40,665 nt of DNA. It comes from a virus. The translations under genes were made by a program, and so were the position numbers. Below the pieces are notes generated by a model, which had not been told where the DNA came from, did no database searches, and saw only the letters and a list, made by a program, of their open reading frames with translations. Location: IMG/VR virus record IMGVR_UViG_3300024258_000045, positions 1-40,665 of that record; one strand, written 5' to 3'. Positions 1 through 7,590 of the stretch are shown in pieces; the first letter of the stretch is position 1; the number at the start of each line of letters is the position of its first letter.

Positions 1-47
1 ATTTCCTCTCTAATCATTTCTCTTAATTGTGTTTTAGTTATTTTCAT
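1..47 (-). CDS. Partial protein, N-terminus only
   Basis: The first 15 codons of a gene that runs off the left edge of the window. It starts MKITKTQLREMIREE, a lysine/arginine-rich amphipathic opening of a kind I recall from small phage proteins. An AGGATATAAATAAA leader gives a ribosome site. The rest is not visible, so no function is proposed. It lies 50 nt downstream of the next gene and is probably cotranscribed with it. Confidence 0.6.
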   Translation of the reverse strand, partial: MKITKTQLREMIREE

Positions 48-97
48 TTTATTTATATCCTATAGTTATATGATTATAAATATACAAAACTTTTTTT

Positions 98-673
98 TTA
101 ATCCCATAAACTGAAAAAGTATTCTCCAATCAATTCAAAGGAACGTTTTACAGAACTATTCAATTTTTCATACTCACCGTCTTTTTTGTAATCGTAGTCA
201 GCATCATGGATTAGTTTGGCACACTTGAGCCCGTAAATGATTTCCCCATACACATTCTGCATACGTTGTTCTGCTTTCTCACTCGCTTCATCTGTTGGAT
301 TTCCATCTTCATCAACTCCATCTTTTTCATCGTAGAAAGCCATTGAAACACCTACGTGGTCTTTTTTCAAGCTCTCAAACATTGGAATTAGAATTGTGAC
401 TAAATGGTAATCAATCCCCCAAGTATCCTGGTAAGAGTAGCCTTGTTTTGCTCGTTGGTAGTAATGCTTCAAAGCCCCTGGTCGAATTTTATCCCACCAG
501 TCGTTTAAAACTTTTTGGTGAAATGGAAAATAAATCCAGTCTTCCCATTTTGCTATAAACCAATTTCGTTGTGAGTCGCGATAATCCATCATTTCTCTTA
601 AGTCTGTGAAACATACATCTCCACCATCAGTGGATATACATCCTTCGCAAGTTTCTTCATTGTGTTTTTTCAT
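98..673 (-). CDS. Hypothetical phage protein, 191 aa
   Basis: Unrecognised soluble protein, rich in aromatic residues (Trp, Tyr, Phe) and acidic stretches. It has a near N-terminal Cys pair (CEGCISTDGGDVC) that could bind a metal. The middle part, with HLVTILIPMFESLKKDH, looks like a structured helix core. The start is set by GAGGTAAA immediately upstream, and the ATG overlaps the stop of the preceding gene (ATGA), so translation is coupled. I cannot assign a function. Confidence 0.8.
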   Translation of the reverse strand: MKKHNEETCEGCISTDGGDVCFTDLREMMDYRDSQRNWFIAKWEDWIYFPFHQKVLNDWWDKIRPGALKHYYQRAKQGYSYQDTWGIDYHLVTILIPMFESLKKDHVGVSMAFYDEKDGVDEDGNPTDEASEKAEQRMQNVYGEIIYGLKCAKLIHDADYDYKKDGEYEKLNSSVKRSFELIGEYFFSLWD

Positions 674-912
674 TTTACCTCTTCCATTTTTATTGATTTA
701 TTATTAACTTCTACATCGTAGTAAATAGTTTTCGGTTTTGGCTTATTCATATTGTTTACATCTAATCGTATTCTATTTCTAGCATGCGACGGATCTCCAG
801 ATGCATGTCCTTCTAATGATGTGTATAATCCATACCATCTTTTTTTATATGGTTCATGAACTGTAATTCCCAAATCATTTTTCCACGATTTTATTTTATA
901 TTTGTATTTCAT
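670..912 (-). CDS. Hypothetical protein, 80 aa
   Basis: Small basic protein of unknown role, with many Lys, Tyr and Asn residues and no membrane segment or metal-binding cysteines. Its start codon overlaps the stop of the 34-residue membrane peptide upstream, and its own stop overlaps the start of the next gene. It is therefore one link of a four-gene overlapping string from 1456 to 98. No family recognised. Confidence 0.7.
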   Translation of the reverse strand: MKYKYKIKSWKNDLGITVHEPYKKRWYGLYTSLEGHASGDPSHARNRIRLDVNNMNKPKPKTIYYDVEVNNKSIKMEEVK

Positions 913-1013
913 TTGTTTCTAATATCCTCTAAAATTTCTATTATATTCTGTAGTCCTTCTTTTATCATGTTAAATAAAAATCCTACTACTACTAATATAG
1001 CAAGTTCTATCAT
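909..1013 (-). CDS. 34-aa single-span membrane peptide
   Basis: Short gene beginning MIELAILVVVGFLFNM: one hydrophobic span near the N-terminus, then an amphipathic acidic/basic tail. Both ends overlap their neighbours by ATGA (stop of 1010-1456 with this start, and this stop with the start of 670-912). Such a double overlap is unlikely by chance and is the main evidence that it is translated. A small inner-membrane peptide is the natural reading. Role unknown. Confidence 0.6.
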   Translation of the reverse strand: MIELAILVVVGFLFNMIKEGLQNIIEILEDIRNK

Positions 1014-1456
1014 ATTAATCCCCGCCGTCTCATATCATCTTGAATCACATCGCAATACTCTTTACTCGTTTTGAGTGATGGAGCATCACCTGTTAGTTTT
1101 TCCATTTCACTACGATAATGTTTTATACCATCCAACTTTCTATCCTGTTTTATAAAATCTTCTATATCAAAATCTATAGTGAGTTTGTTGCTTGACCCTG
1201 CACCATTCTTGATTTTGTTTCGTATTCTCCATATTTTATTTGCCGCTTTCATTGTTTCAGCTAACGTTTCCCGTTCTGTATCAGCATCTGGCATTTTTTT
1301 ACCTGTATGAAAATCTCTTACTACATTCATCATAACACTTGCAGATATTAAATGGTCGTCAAATAATTCATTGTCAGTAACTTCATCTGATTCAGTTTCT
1401 TCTACTAATTCAATTAGCAACTGTAACTTATCTAAAGTTTTAGTGTATTTAGTCAT
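1010..1456 (-). CDS. Hypothetical protein, 148 aa
   Basis: Unrecognised charged, mostly helical protein (LDKLQLLIELVEETESDEV near the N-terminus) with a basic middle. No membrane span or metal-binding motif. It begins 6 nt after the upstream gene and lacks a clear Shine-Dalgarno site, so reinitiation after that gene is plausible. The stop overlaps the start of the membrane peptide. Function unknown. Confidence 0.75.
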   Translation of the reverse strand: MTKYTKTLDKLQLLIELVEETESDEVTDNELFDDHLISASVMMNVVRDFHTGKKMPDADTERETLAETMKAANKIWRIRNKIKNGAGSSNKLTIDFDIEDFIKQDRKLDGIKHYRSEMEKLTGDAPSLKTSKEYCDVIQDDMRRRGLI

Positions 1457-1462
1457 ATTGTG

Positions 1463-1747
1463 TTAGGCTACCACCATGGGGAATAAAGTTACTTCTTTGC
1501 CGTTAGCAAGTTTCTTTGTTATATCTTTATTTTCAAACCAATGCATTACTAAATCTTTTAAGAGTTCTAAGTCAATTACTTTTGTAGGTTGAACTACAGT
1601 TGGTTCACTATTACCTATATCACAGTAAAGAAAATCTACAACATAGTATTCATCTGGACAATGTTTATTTAACTTATGTCGCATTTCTTTTATGCTATCT
1701 GGAATTGATAGTTCCAATGGTTCTAATTCGGGGCTAATTACTTTCAT
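1463..1747 (-). CDS. Hypothetical protein, 94 aa
   Basis: Small acidic protein with no recognised family. The C-terminus reads NGKEVTLFPMVVA. The DNA encoding that end resembles the DNA of the mini-ORF at 1907-1963, suggesting a small local duplication. The start overlaps the end of the 56-residue gene upstream by 14 nt. Confidence 0.75.
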   Translation of the reverse strand: MKVISPELEPLELSIPDSIKEMRHKLNKHCPDEYYVVDFLYCDIGNSEPTVVQPTKVIDLELLKDLVMHWFENKDITKKLANGKEVTLFPMVVA

Positions 1748-1904
1748 CTATAATCACCGTATTTTCGCTAATATCAGTTTCAAATAGTATAGTATCATCG
1801 GGAATATCATTTTGAATATGCATCCAAACTTCATTCCCATTAATTAATAGTGGAAATTCAGCTGAATATGTTTTTATAAATTTAATTAATTTGGCTTCAG
1901 ACAT
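1734..1904 (-). CDS. Hypothetical protein, 56 aa
   Basis: Short gene starting MSEAKLIKFIKTY and ending in an acidic tail (DISENTVIIDESN). The balanced, protein-like composition and the 14-nt overlap with the following gene support it. The Shine-Dalgarno site is weak. No family recognised. Confidence 0.55.
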   Translation of the reverse strand: MSEAKLIKFIKTYSAEFPLLINGNEVWMHIQNDIPDDTILFETDISENTVIIDESN

Positions 1905-1906
1905 AC

Positions 1907-1963
1907 TTAAATCTTCATACCCACCATTGGGAATAAATTTACTAACTTATTATAATTTTTCAT
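1907..1963 (-). CDS. 18-codon mini-ORF with a strong ribosome site
   Basis: Starts with the AGGATAAATAAAATGAAA leader seen at many genes here but stops after 18 codons (MKNYNKLVNLFPMVGMKI). The stretch around LFPMV is nearly the same DNA as the end of the 1463-1747 gene. It is either a leader peptide for the 1734-1904 gene, which starts 3 nt after this stop, or the truncated remnant of a duplicate. Confidence 0.35.
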   Translation of the reverse strand: MKNYNKLVNLFPMVGMKI

Positions 1964-1979
1964 TTTATTTATCCTATAT

Positions 1980-2234
1980 TTATTCTGTATTATAGATATG
2001 TCCAGAAAAGCGTTCATCTTTTTCTTGCGTTAAGTTTCTTAATGTGAATCCAGTATCATCAAATACGTCACCTAACATTTCTGTCTCGTCGAATTCGATA
2101 ATGTCGCCAGGCAACCAATTTAACTTATCTGTAAGATCGTCTGGTAAAACTATGTATAGTTCACCGTCAGTATCTTTTTGTACTTTTGTGCTCCATGTTG
2201 TTGATGGTTCACCTCGTTTTGGACTGTTATTCAT
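1980..2234 (-). CDS. AbrB/SpoVT-like small protein
   Basis: 84-residue protein whose centre (GELYIVLPDDL, then LNWLPGDIIEFDE) matches the swapped-hairpin AbrB/SpoVT pattern: a short strand, LP, a helix, then L-x-x-G-D with a final strand. Proteins of this fold are usually DNA-binding regulators or antitoxins. I recall stand-alone versions with a WSTKVQ-type N-terminus from marine T4-like phages, where the role is unknown. No toxin-like partner is evident. ATGA overlap with the upstream gene. Confidence 0.6.
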   Translation of the reverse strand: MNNSPKRGEPSTTWSTKVQKDTDGELYIVLPDDLTDKLNWLPGDIIEFDETEMLGDVFDDTGFTLRNLTQEKDERFSGHIYNTE

Positions 2235-2413
2235 TTTGTAACTCCGTTTTGTTTATAAAAATCATCTAATTCATCTGCACCTAACATCTCAAATTCTATC
2301 ACATCAAATGGGTGTCCCTCTAATGGTCTGTATAAGTGAGTTATTCCATCTTCATCCATCCCCAAGAATAACCAGCCTTGTCCATTCCACCATACATAAT
2401 CATTGTTTTTCAT
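2231..2413 (-). CDS. Hypothetical protein, 60 aa
   Basis: Small acidic, Trp-rich protein (YVWWNGQGWLFLGMDEDG). It contains IEFEMLGADELDD, which resembles IEFDETEMLGDVFDD in the downstream AbrB-like protein. The two neighbours may share a motif or descend from one duplication. Coupled to the downstream gene by an ATGA overlap. Function unknown. Confidence 0.65.
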   Translation of the reverse strand: MKNNDYVWWNGQGWLFLGMDEDGITHLYRPLEGHPFDVIEFEMLGADELDDFYKQNGVTK

Positions 2414-2414
2414 T

Positions 2415-2672
2415 TTATTGATGCCATTGAACTGTAGCTTGGTTTAAATGTTTGCGCATTTGTTCTTCTACGATATCCCAATCAAAACTACGTCTCCATT
2501 TAGAAATATTAGTATGTTCGATATAATCTTTGATAACATCTCCCAATTTTGCACTATGTAATTTTAATTTCATTGTGCTCATTTTTGATTTTTCATACTG
2601 ACTATACATTTCTACTGGGACATCGTCTATTTTGTCTGTGCCGTACTTTTCGGTTAATTGTTCGTATTTCAT
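2415..2672 (-). CDS. Hypothetical protein, 85 aa
   Basis: Small charged helical protein starting MKYEQLTEKYGTDKIDD. The start follows a canonical AAGGAGAAATAAA leader identical to those of the methyltransferase genes just upstream, so it belongs to the same transcription unit. No recognised domain. Confidence 0.7.
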   Translation of the reverse strand: MKYEQLTEKYGTDKIDDVPVEMYSQYEKSKMSTMKLKLHSAKLGDVIKDYIEHTNISKWRRSFDWDIVEEQMRKHLNQATVQWHQ

Positions 2673-2683
2673 TTTATTTCTCC

Positions 2684-3364
2684 TTAAAATAATCTTTCTT
2701 GTGTAGTATGTTTTTCGATTCTTTCTTCTGCAATGTTGAAATATGTTTCATCAATCTCAATACCTATAAAATCTCTATTAGTTTGTTTACAAGCAACTCC
2801 TGTTGAACCTGAACCCATAAAAGGGTCTAAAATAATTTGTGTTTCATCTGTATTATTTTTTACAAATATTTCAAGCATATCCACATTTTTTTCAGTAGGG
2901 TGTAATAATTTACTACTTGAAATTTTAGGAAATTCCATAACATCGGACAATCTTTTTTCTCTAAACAAACTTCTTCCTTTATGTGCATAAATTATAAATT
3001 CGTGTTTCGGTGCGTATGATGCCTTTAAATCTCCAGAGCCATGATTATTTTTAACCCAGACAATAATATTTTTTATTTTGAAATATTTTTCAATAGATTG
3101 TTTAAATTTATCAACATTATGCCAACTACAAAAAATATATAAAGATGAATTATTATTAAGAATTTTATCTGATTTTATTAAAAAATCTTCAAGCCAAATT
3201 AAATTTGAATCATTTTTTATTTTATCAAATTTTTCTTTCACAACTCTTCTATTACTTTGAAAAGACATTCCATAAGGTGGGTCTGTAATTATAGCATCGA
3301 CCTTAATCCCATCTTCAATCATTCTATCCATTGCTATTAAGCAATCTTCATTATAGAGTTTCGT
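2684..3364 (-). CDS. Beta-class DNA methyltransferase, apparent ACG start
   Basis: Adenine- or N4-cytosine-specific DNA methyltransferase (N6_N4_Mtase type). The catalytic DPPY motif (ITDPPYGM) comes first and the SAM-binding motif (LDPFMGSGSTG) near the C-terminus, the permuted beta-class order. The tail (ERIEKHTTQERLF) is shared with its neighbours. The strong AAGGAGAAATAAA ribosome site is followed by ACG where the paralogues have ATG. The next in-frame ATG (3331) has no ribosome site and would lose 11 residues, including the KLYNEDCL motif. I use the ACG start (226 aa). The gene may be poorly translated. It probably protects phage DNA from host restriction. Confidence 0.75.
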   Translation of the reverse strand, partial: TKLYNEDCLIAMDRMIEDGIKVDAIITDPPYGMSFQSNRRVVKEKFDKIKNDSNLIWLEDFLIKSDKILNNNSSLYIFCSWHNVDKFKQSIEKYFKIKNIIVWVKNNHGSGDLKASYAPKHEFIIYAHKGRSLFREKRLSDVMEFPKISSSKLLHPTEKNVDMLEIFVKNNTDETQIILDPFMGSGSTGVACKQTNRDFIGIEIDETYFNIAEERIEKHTTQERLF

Positions 3365-3375
3365 TTTATTTCTCC

Positions 3376-4140
3376 TTAAAATAATCTTTGTTGTGTTTCT
3401 TTTATTCTTTTCTCTGCTATATCACAATACTCACTACTCATCTCACTACCTATCCAATTTCTATTATTTAAAATAGCCATCTTTGCTGTTGTTCCACTTC
3501 CCATAAAAGGGTCGTAAACAATATCATTTTCATTACTCCAACTTATTATGTGGTCATTCGCTAATTGTTCTGGGAATTGAGCAACGTGATTAGCTGTATT
3601 ATAACCGCCAGTGTTATACTTCCAAACATTACCTTTCTGTTTTTTATCTTTGGTTTTTAAAGATGTTTGTGTTTCTCTTAATCCTATACCAATTTCATTA
3701 GTTTTCCTGCTTCTTTTTATTGTTTTGCCAGCGTGAATACAATCAATCATTAAAGGATTAAAAGACTTTGGTTTTTCTTTACTGAAAACGAACATATATT
3801 CAAACTCTTGCTCATATCTTTTATGTGTTAGTGGTATAAAATTTGCTTTTTGGTAAATCATAGTGTCATTCAGCCTAAATCCACATTCTTTTAAAAATAA
3901 TGCTTGTTTAAAAGATGTTCCTGTCTCACTTCCTTTTATTGTTGCATCTCCAACAATCCAAACTACTACACCGCCTTCTTTAGTTACTCTATACAATTCT
4001 TTAGCTATGCTTTCAAAATCAAAACTATAACCATTGTACGTCCTTAAATTGTCATAAGGTGGAGATGTTACTGTTAAGTCAATAAAGTTATCTTCCATTC
4101 TTGCCATTGTATCAAGGCAGTCTTCATTATAGAGTTTCAT
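3376..4140 (-). CDS. Beta-class DNA methyltransferase (TSPPY type)
   Basis: 254-residue SAM-dependent DNA methyltransferase. It has TSPPYDNLRTY early (catalytic motif IV, SPPY variant) and YDPFMGSGTTA late (SAM motif I). SPPY occurs in both N4-cytosine and N6-adenine enzymes, so the modified base is uncertain. It opens MKLYNEDCLDTM, like the downstream copy, and ends ETQQRLF, like the other array members, but the middle is different, implying a different target. AAGGAGAAATAAAATG leader. Second of four tandem methyltransferases in map order. Confidence 0.9.
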   Translation of the reverse strand: MKLYNEDCLDTMARMEDNFIDLTVTSPPYDNLRTYNGYSFDFESIAKELYRVTKEGGVVVWIVGDATIKGSETGTSFKQALFLKECGFRLNDTMIYQKANFIPLTHKRYEQEFEYMFVFSKEKPKSFNPLMIDCIHAGKTIKRSRKTNEIGIGLRETQTSLKTKDKKQKGNVWKYNTGGYNTANHVAQFPEQLANDHIISWSNENDIVYDPFMGSGTTAKMAILNNRNWIGSEMSSEYCDIAEKRIKETQQRLF

Positions 4141-4151
4141 TTTATTTCTCC

Positions 4152-5105
4152 TTAAAATAATCTTTGTTGTGTAGTATGTTTTTCAATTCGCTTTTTAGCT
4201 ATCTCAAAATAATCTTTGTCTATTTCAATCCCTATAAAGTCTCTATTCAAGTTTTTACAAGCTACTCCTGTTGTTCCACTTCCCATTGTTAAATCAACTA
4301 CTAAATCGTTTTCATTACTAAATGTCTTAATCAAATCTTCAAGCAACAATACAGGCTTTTGCGTTGGATGGTAACCGTCATAATCCTTTTTGTATTTTAA
4401 AATATTTGATTTGTATTTTTTACCTTCCCATAGGTTAAAGGTGCTTGCGAACCTTTTAAAACAATTAAAATGTATTTCCTTTAACTCTTGGTATTCCCTA
4501 TTAAAAAAACCAGTTACTTCTCTTAATTTTAAATAATGTTTTTCAGGTATCATTGATGGTTGCAATGAACTACACCAATGGTAAGCGGCTCCACCGTGTC
4601 CTTTTGTATTTAATCCACAAACACCACACATTTCATCAAGTGTTAGTTTTGCTTTTTTACGTTCTATATTTAAGTATTCTCTATAACTATCATCTTCACC
4701 ATAAGTTCCGTGAGAGCCTTTGCTAAAAACTAAAACATCTTCATAATAATTTAAAGGTGCTTTTTTAGCTGTTAAAGCATTTGCAAAATGGTCTTTCTCC
4801 CATATCATACTATAATTAAATGGTAAGTTTGGCAGTGCTTTATTTATTAATTCATTTGTAAATGGTTGCTGTGCTGTTAATATCATTTTGCCGTTTTTTC
4901 TTAAAATACGATTTGCGATTTCCATTATTTTATTAATATCAATAACACTATCCCATTCAGTTTTCCCTTTCATTCCATGATTTATGCTTTCACTATTTCC
5001 TAACCCTTTAACAGTTCCATAAGGTAAATCAGTCAATATTAAATCAACACTTCCATCTTTTATATGCTTGTGTTGTTCTAAACAGTCACCTTTATAGAGT
5101 TTCAT
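4152..5105 (-). CDS. Beta-class DNA methyltransferase (DLPY type)
   Basis: 317-residue DNA methyltransferase. Motif IV reads LTDLPYG and motif I LTMGSGTTG near the C-terminus. Between them is a central segment (about residues 135-215) with several Cys/His residues (CGVCGLNTKGHGGAAYHWC) that is probably the target-recognition region. The beginning and the last ~75 residues are almost identical to the copy at 5228-6160, while the central segment is unrelated. This mosaic suggests exchange between copies. Strong AAGGAGAAATAAAATG start. Confidence 0.9.
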   Translation of the reverse strand: MKLYKGDCLEQHKHIKDGSVDLILTDLPYGTVKGLGNSESINHGMKGKTEWDSVIDINKIMEIANRILRKNGKMILTAQQPFTNELINKALPNLPFNYSMIWEKDHFANALTAKKAPLNYYEDVLVFSKGSHGTYGEDDSYREYLNIERKKAKLTLDEMCGVCGLNTKGHGGAAYHWCSSLQPSMIPEKHYLKLREVTGFFNREYQELKEIHFNCFKRFASTFNLWEGKKYKSNILKYKKDYDGYHPTQKPVLLLEDLIKTFSNENDLVVDLTMGSGTTGVACKNLNRDFIGIEIDKDYFEIAKKRIEKHTTQQRLF

Positions 5106-5120
5106 TTTATTTCTCCTTTG

Positions 5121-5216
5121 TTAAATTGTTCCGTAAACAATACTAACAACAATTATTACCGTGATTGCTATTAATCCAAAAACAAATACTATATTATCAT
5201 CAAGTTCAATCTTCAT
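5121..5216 (-). CDS. 31-aa single-span membrane peptide
   Basis: Gene between two methyltransferases with the common AAGGAAAAATAAAATG leader. The product begins MKIELDDNIVFVFGLIAI and is almost entirely a hydrophobic span after a short acidic N-terminus, so it should insert in the inner membrane. Role unknown. It belongs to a set of 31-50-residue membrane peptides in this window. Confidence 0.6.
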   Translation of the reverse strand: MKIELDDNIVFVFGLIAITVIIVVSIVYGTI

Positions 5217-5227
5217 TTTATTTTTCC

Positions 5228-6160
5228 TTAAAATAATCTTTCTTGTTTAGTATGTTTTTCAATTCTTTCTTCTGCAATTTTAAAATAGTTTTCATCTAAT
5301 TCAATACCTATAAAATCACGATTTGTATTCATACAAGCAACTCCTGTACTTCCACTACCCATTGTTAAATCAACTACTAAATCGTTTTCATTACTAAATG
5401 TCTTAATCAAATCTTCAAGCAACAATACAGGCTTTTGCGTTGGATGGTAACCGTCATAATCCTTTTTGTATTTTAGTATATTGCTTTTGTATTTGTTGCC
5501 TTCCCATAAGTTAAATGTACTTGTATGTCTTTCATTTATCTTTTCAAGCTCACTGTAATTTAAAAATCCATCCATATTATTAATTCGGTATTCTGTAATT
5601 AAAGCTAAGTATGTTTCTTTTTTGCAAAGTTCAAATTGTGAGCTTTTTATTCTAAAAACGTGGTCAGCTCTTTGTCCTATTGCCTCAATTACATTTTTCT
5701 TTTTAAGTCCAATAAAAGAAAGCACGTTACCAAAATACGTTCTAAGTGGGTGCAAGTTTTCAACATCATACTTTTTGCTAAAAACTAAAACATCTTCAAT
5801 ATAACTTACAGGTGCTTTATTTGACACTAAACAATTTGCAAAGTGCATTTTATCCCAGTACATATTATAGCTATGAGGTAAGTTAGGAATAGCTTTTGAT
5901 ATTAATTCAGTTGTAAAAGGTTGGTTAGCTGTTAAAATCATCTTGCCATTTTTTCTTAATATCCTATTGGCTATCTGCATGACTTGATCGGTATCAATAG
6001 TAATATCCCACTCAGAAACATTATATTTTTTTTCTTTTGCTACCCTGCTATTACCCAACCCTTTAACCGTTCCATAAGGCAAGTCCGTAAGCACCAAATC
6101 TACACTTCCATCTTTTATATGCTTGTGTTGTTCTAAACAGTCACCTTTATAGAGTTTCAT
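5228..6160 (-). CDS. Beta-class DNA methyltransferase (DLPY type)
   Basis: 310-residue DNA methyltransferase with LTDLPYG (motif IV) and LTMGSGSTG (motif I). I start it at the ATG preceded by AAGGAAAAATAAA, giving MKLYKGDCLEQHKH exactly as in the 4152-5105 copy. A longer reading to 6193 adds 11 residues without a ribosome site. The centre (about residues 130-215) differs from the other copy, while the end (HPTQKPVLLLEDLIKTF onward) is nearly identical. Probably a paralogue with a changed sequence specificity. Confidence 0.9.
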   Translation of the reverse strand: MKLYKGDCLEQHKHIKDGSVDLVLTDLPYGTVKGLGNSRVAKEKKYNVSEWDITIDTDQVMQIANRILRKNGKMILTANQPFTTELISKAIPNLPHSYNMYWDKMHFANCLVSNKAPVSYIEDVLVFSKKYDVENLHPLRTYFGNVLSFIGLKKKNVIEAIGQRADHVFRIKSSQFELCKKETYLALITEYRINNMDGFLNYSELEKINERHTSTFNLWEGNKYKSNILKYKKDYDGYHPTQKPVLLLEDLIKTFSNENDLVVDLTMGSGSTGVACMNTNRDFIGIELDENYFKIAEERIEKHTKQERLF

Positions 6161-6161
6161 T

Positions 6162-6347
6162 TTATTTTTCCTTAAATGTTTTAAGTTTTCCATTTTGAGC
6201 TGAATACCATTTGTTCATATACCTAAATTCAAATCCTTTATCTCTCATACAAATAGCAATTTCTTCACCATGTTTAGTTTTTAAAACAACTCCGTTATAA
6301 ATCTCTTGCAGGATTATTGTGCCTTTTTTGTCTGTTGTTACTTTCAT
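6162..6347 (-). CDS. Hypothetical protein, 61 aa
   Basis: Small basic protein starting MKVTTDKKGTIILQEIYNG, beta-rich by eye. The start chosen has GGAGAAATAAAATG. A longer frame begins at 6386 without a ribosome site. The start overlaps the stop of the zinc-type 42-residue gene by ATGA. Function unknown. Confidence 0.65.
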   Translation of the reverse strand: MKVTTDKKGTIILQEIYNGVVLKTKHGEEIAICMRDKGFEFRYMNKWYSAQNGKLKTFKEK

Positions 6348-6472
6348 TTTATTTCTCCAAACTTTTCTTCTAACCACATTGTACATTCTGGACAGTAGTA
6401 TGAATCGTGTTTTTCATTATACCACGACACTTTGTGCTCTTTACATAAATTTATATTGTGTTTATGTTTCAT
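6344..6472 (-). CDS. Small zinc-ribbon-like protein, 42 aa
   Basis: Begins MKHKHNINLCKEHKVSWYN and continues to YYCPEC. The CxxH...CxxC arrangement is typical of a minimal zinc ribbon. It abuts the stop of the upstream gene directly and overlaps the next start by ATGA, so it sits inside a translationally coupled run. A nucleic-acid or protein adaptor is possible but unproven. Confidence 0.6.
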   Translation of the reverse strand: MKHKHNINLCKEHKVSWYNEKHDSYYCPECTMWLEEKFGEIK

Positions 6473-6997
6473 TTACATAAACCTCTGCTGTGTTTCTCTT
6501 TTTCTATTATACTCTTTATACATTCCATTACAATCTTCTAAGTTGTTTTTTGTTGGTGGACAATTACGAATTGAATCAGTATATTCTTGAGTTGTGTATT
6601 TTCTCGGGTATAATTGATGACGGATATGATGCCTCATATTATCCACGAACTCTTTTTGCCTATTCTTTCTCTCGGAATCTGTAACTGATGTTTCTTTGAT
6701 TAGTTTCCATAACTTATTTAATTTTCTTCCTATTGGATGCCTCTCTAAATCTGGCATATCACCGTCCATTAGATAAATCAATTCATTCTTTACATCAAGC
6801 TTAGTTTCAAGACTTTCTAATTTACTTAGTTCTATTAAACCAGATCGTGTACGTCTATCGTTAGTTTTCTGTCGCGTCAGGCGAACCATATTTGTATCAT
6901 CAATATTAGTGTAGTGAGCATAGTTATCAAAAAAATTACTCTTTTCTAATTCTTCTAACGCGTCGTGGACAAATGGTTGCATATAAACATCACTCAT
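6473..6997 (-). CDS. Hypothetical protein, 174 aa
   Basis: Charged, helical protein of unknown family. The C-terminus (RKRETQQRFM) resembles the RIKETQQRLF and EKHTTQQRLF tails of the methyltransferases downstream, perhaps a shared interaction tail or a recombination scar. The 5' end overlaps the upstream gene by 8 nt. No catalytic motif seen. Confidence 0.75.
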   Translation of the reverse strand: MSDVYMQPFVHDALEELEKSNFFDNYAHYTNIDDTNMVRLTRQKTNDRRTRSGLIELSKLESLETKLDVKNELIYLMDGDMPDLERHPIGRKLNKLWKLIKETSVTDSERKNRQKEFVDNMRHHIRHQLYPRKYTTQEYTDSIRNCPPTKNNLEDCNGMYKEYNRKRETQQRFM

Positions 6998-7412
6998 ATT
7001 TTTTACGATTTTCTATCCATTGTTCTAAATTCATAACCGGTTCGTCAGTATTCCATAAAGATTCTGATATCAATTCTTTTACTGGTCTATTTTCGTTACC
7101 AAATCTTGCGGACATTTCATCATTTACATATAATGTAGTATCTAAACATTCTGCAATTTCCTTTAGAGTATCACCATCAATAGTAATCGAAACGTCGCCA
7201 TGCCACACTTTCCCATATTCTGGCATCACTACATTTGCATTAAACACAATTAAGTCTACTGGATGCTCTTGATGATAGTGTGATTTAGAACCTCCAATCA
7301 TTCGACCATAGAAGAAGTTATGTGCTTCAAATATCTTTTGAATATCTTGAATAGTTGTAGGTGGTTTCCAATCACTTGGATAAAGTCCTGGGTCTTTTTT
7401 GATGTTAGTCAT
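6990..7412 (-). CDS. Hypothetical protein, 140 aa
   Basis: Unrecognised soluble protein. It contains YHQEHPVDLIVFNANVV and WHGDVSITIDGDTL, a mixed alpha/beta pattern with no known active-site signature that I can name. It overlaps genes at both ends. Possibly a phage-specific accessory factor. Confidence 0.75.
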   Translation of the reverse strand: MTNIKKDPGLYPSDWKPPTTIQDIQKIFEAHNFFYGRMIGGSKSHYHQEHPVDLIVFNANVVMPEYGKVWHGDVSITIDGDTLKEIAECLDTTLYVNDEMSARFGNENRPVKELISESLWNTDEPVMNLEQWIENRKKYE

Positions 7413-7569
7413 TACTTAGCACGTCACTATCAGGAACATTAAAAGTAACAAAACGATTTGAAATTCCATCTTGTCTTGTCAGTGATACAGTATAACTATT
7501 TTTTACTAATGCTATAATCAAAGCATCCATAGTACTTTCATCTACTATTTGTATATTAATTGTTTTCAT
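7405..7569 (-). CDS. Hypothetical protein, 54 aa
   Basis: Short gene with an AAGGGAG ribosome site, starting MKTINIQIVDESTMDALI. The 5' end (TTAAATGAAAACA then TTAATATACAA) repeats almost exactly the DNA at the end of the upstream gene, marking a small tandem duplication of roughly 25 bp. Function unknown. Confidence 0.6.
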   Translation of the reverse strand: MKTINIQIVDESTMDALIIALVKNSYTVSLTRQDGISNRFVTFNVPDSDVLSND

Positions 7570-7590
7570 TTAAAACTCCCTTGTTGTATA

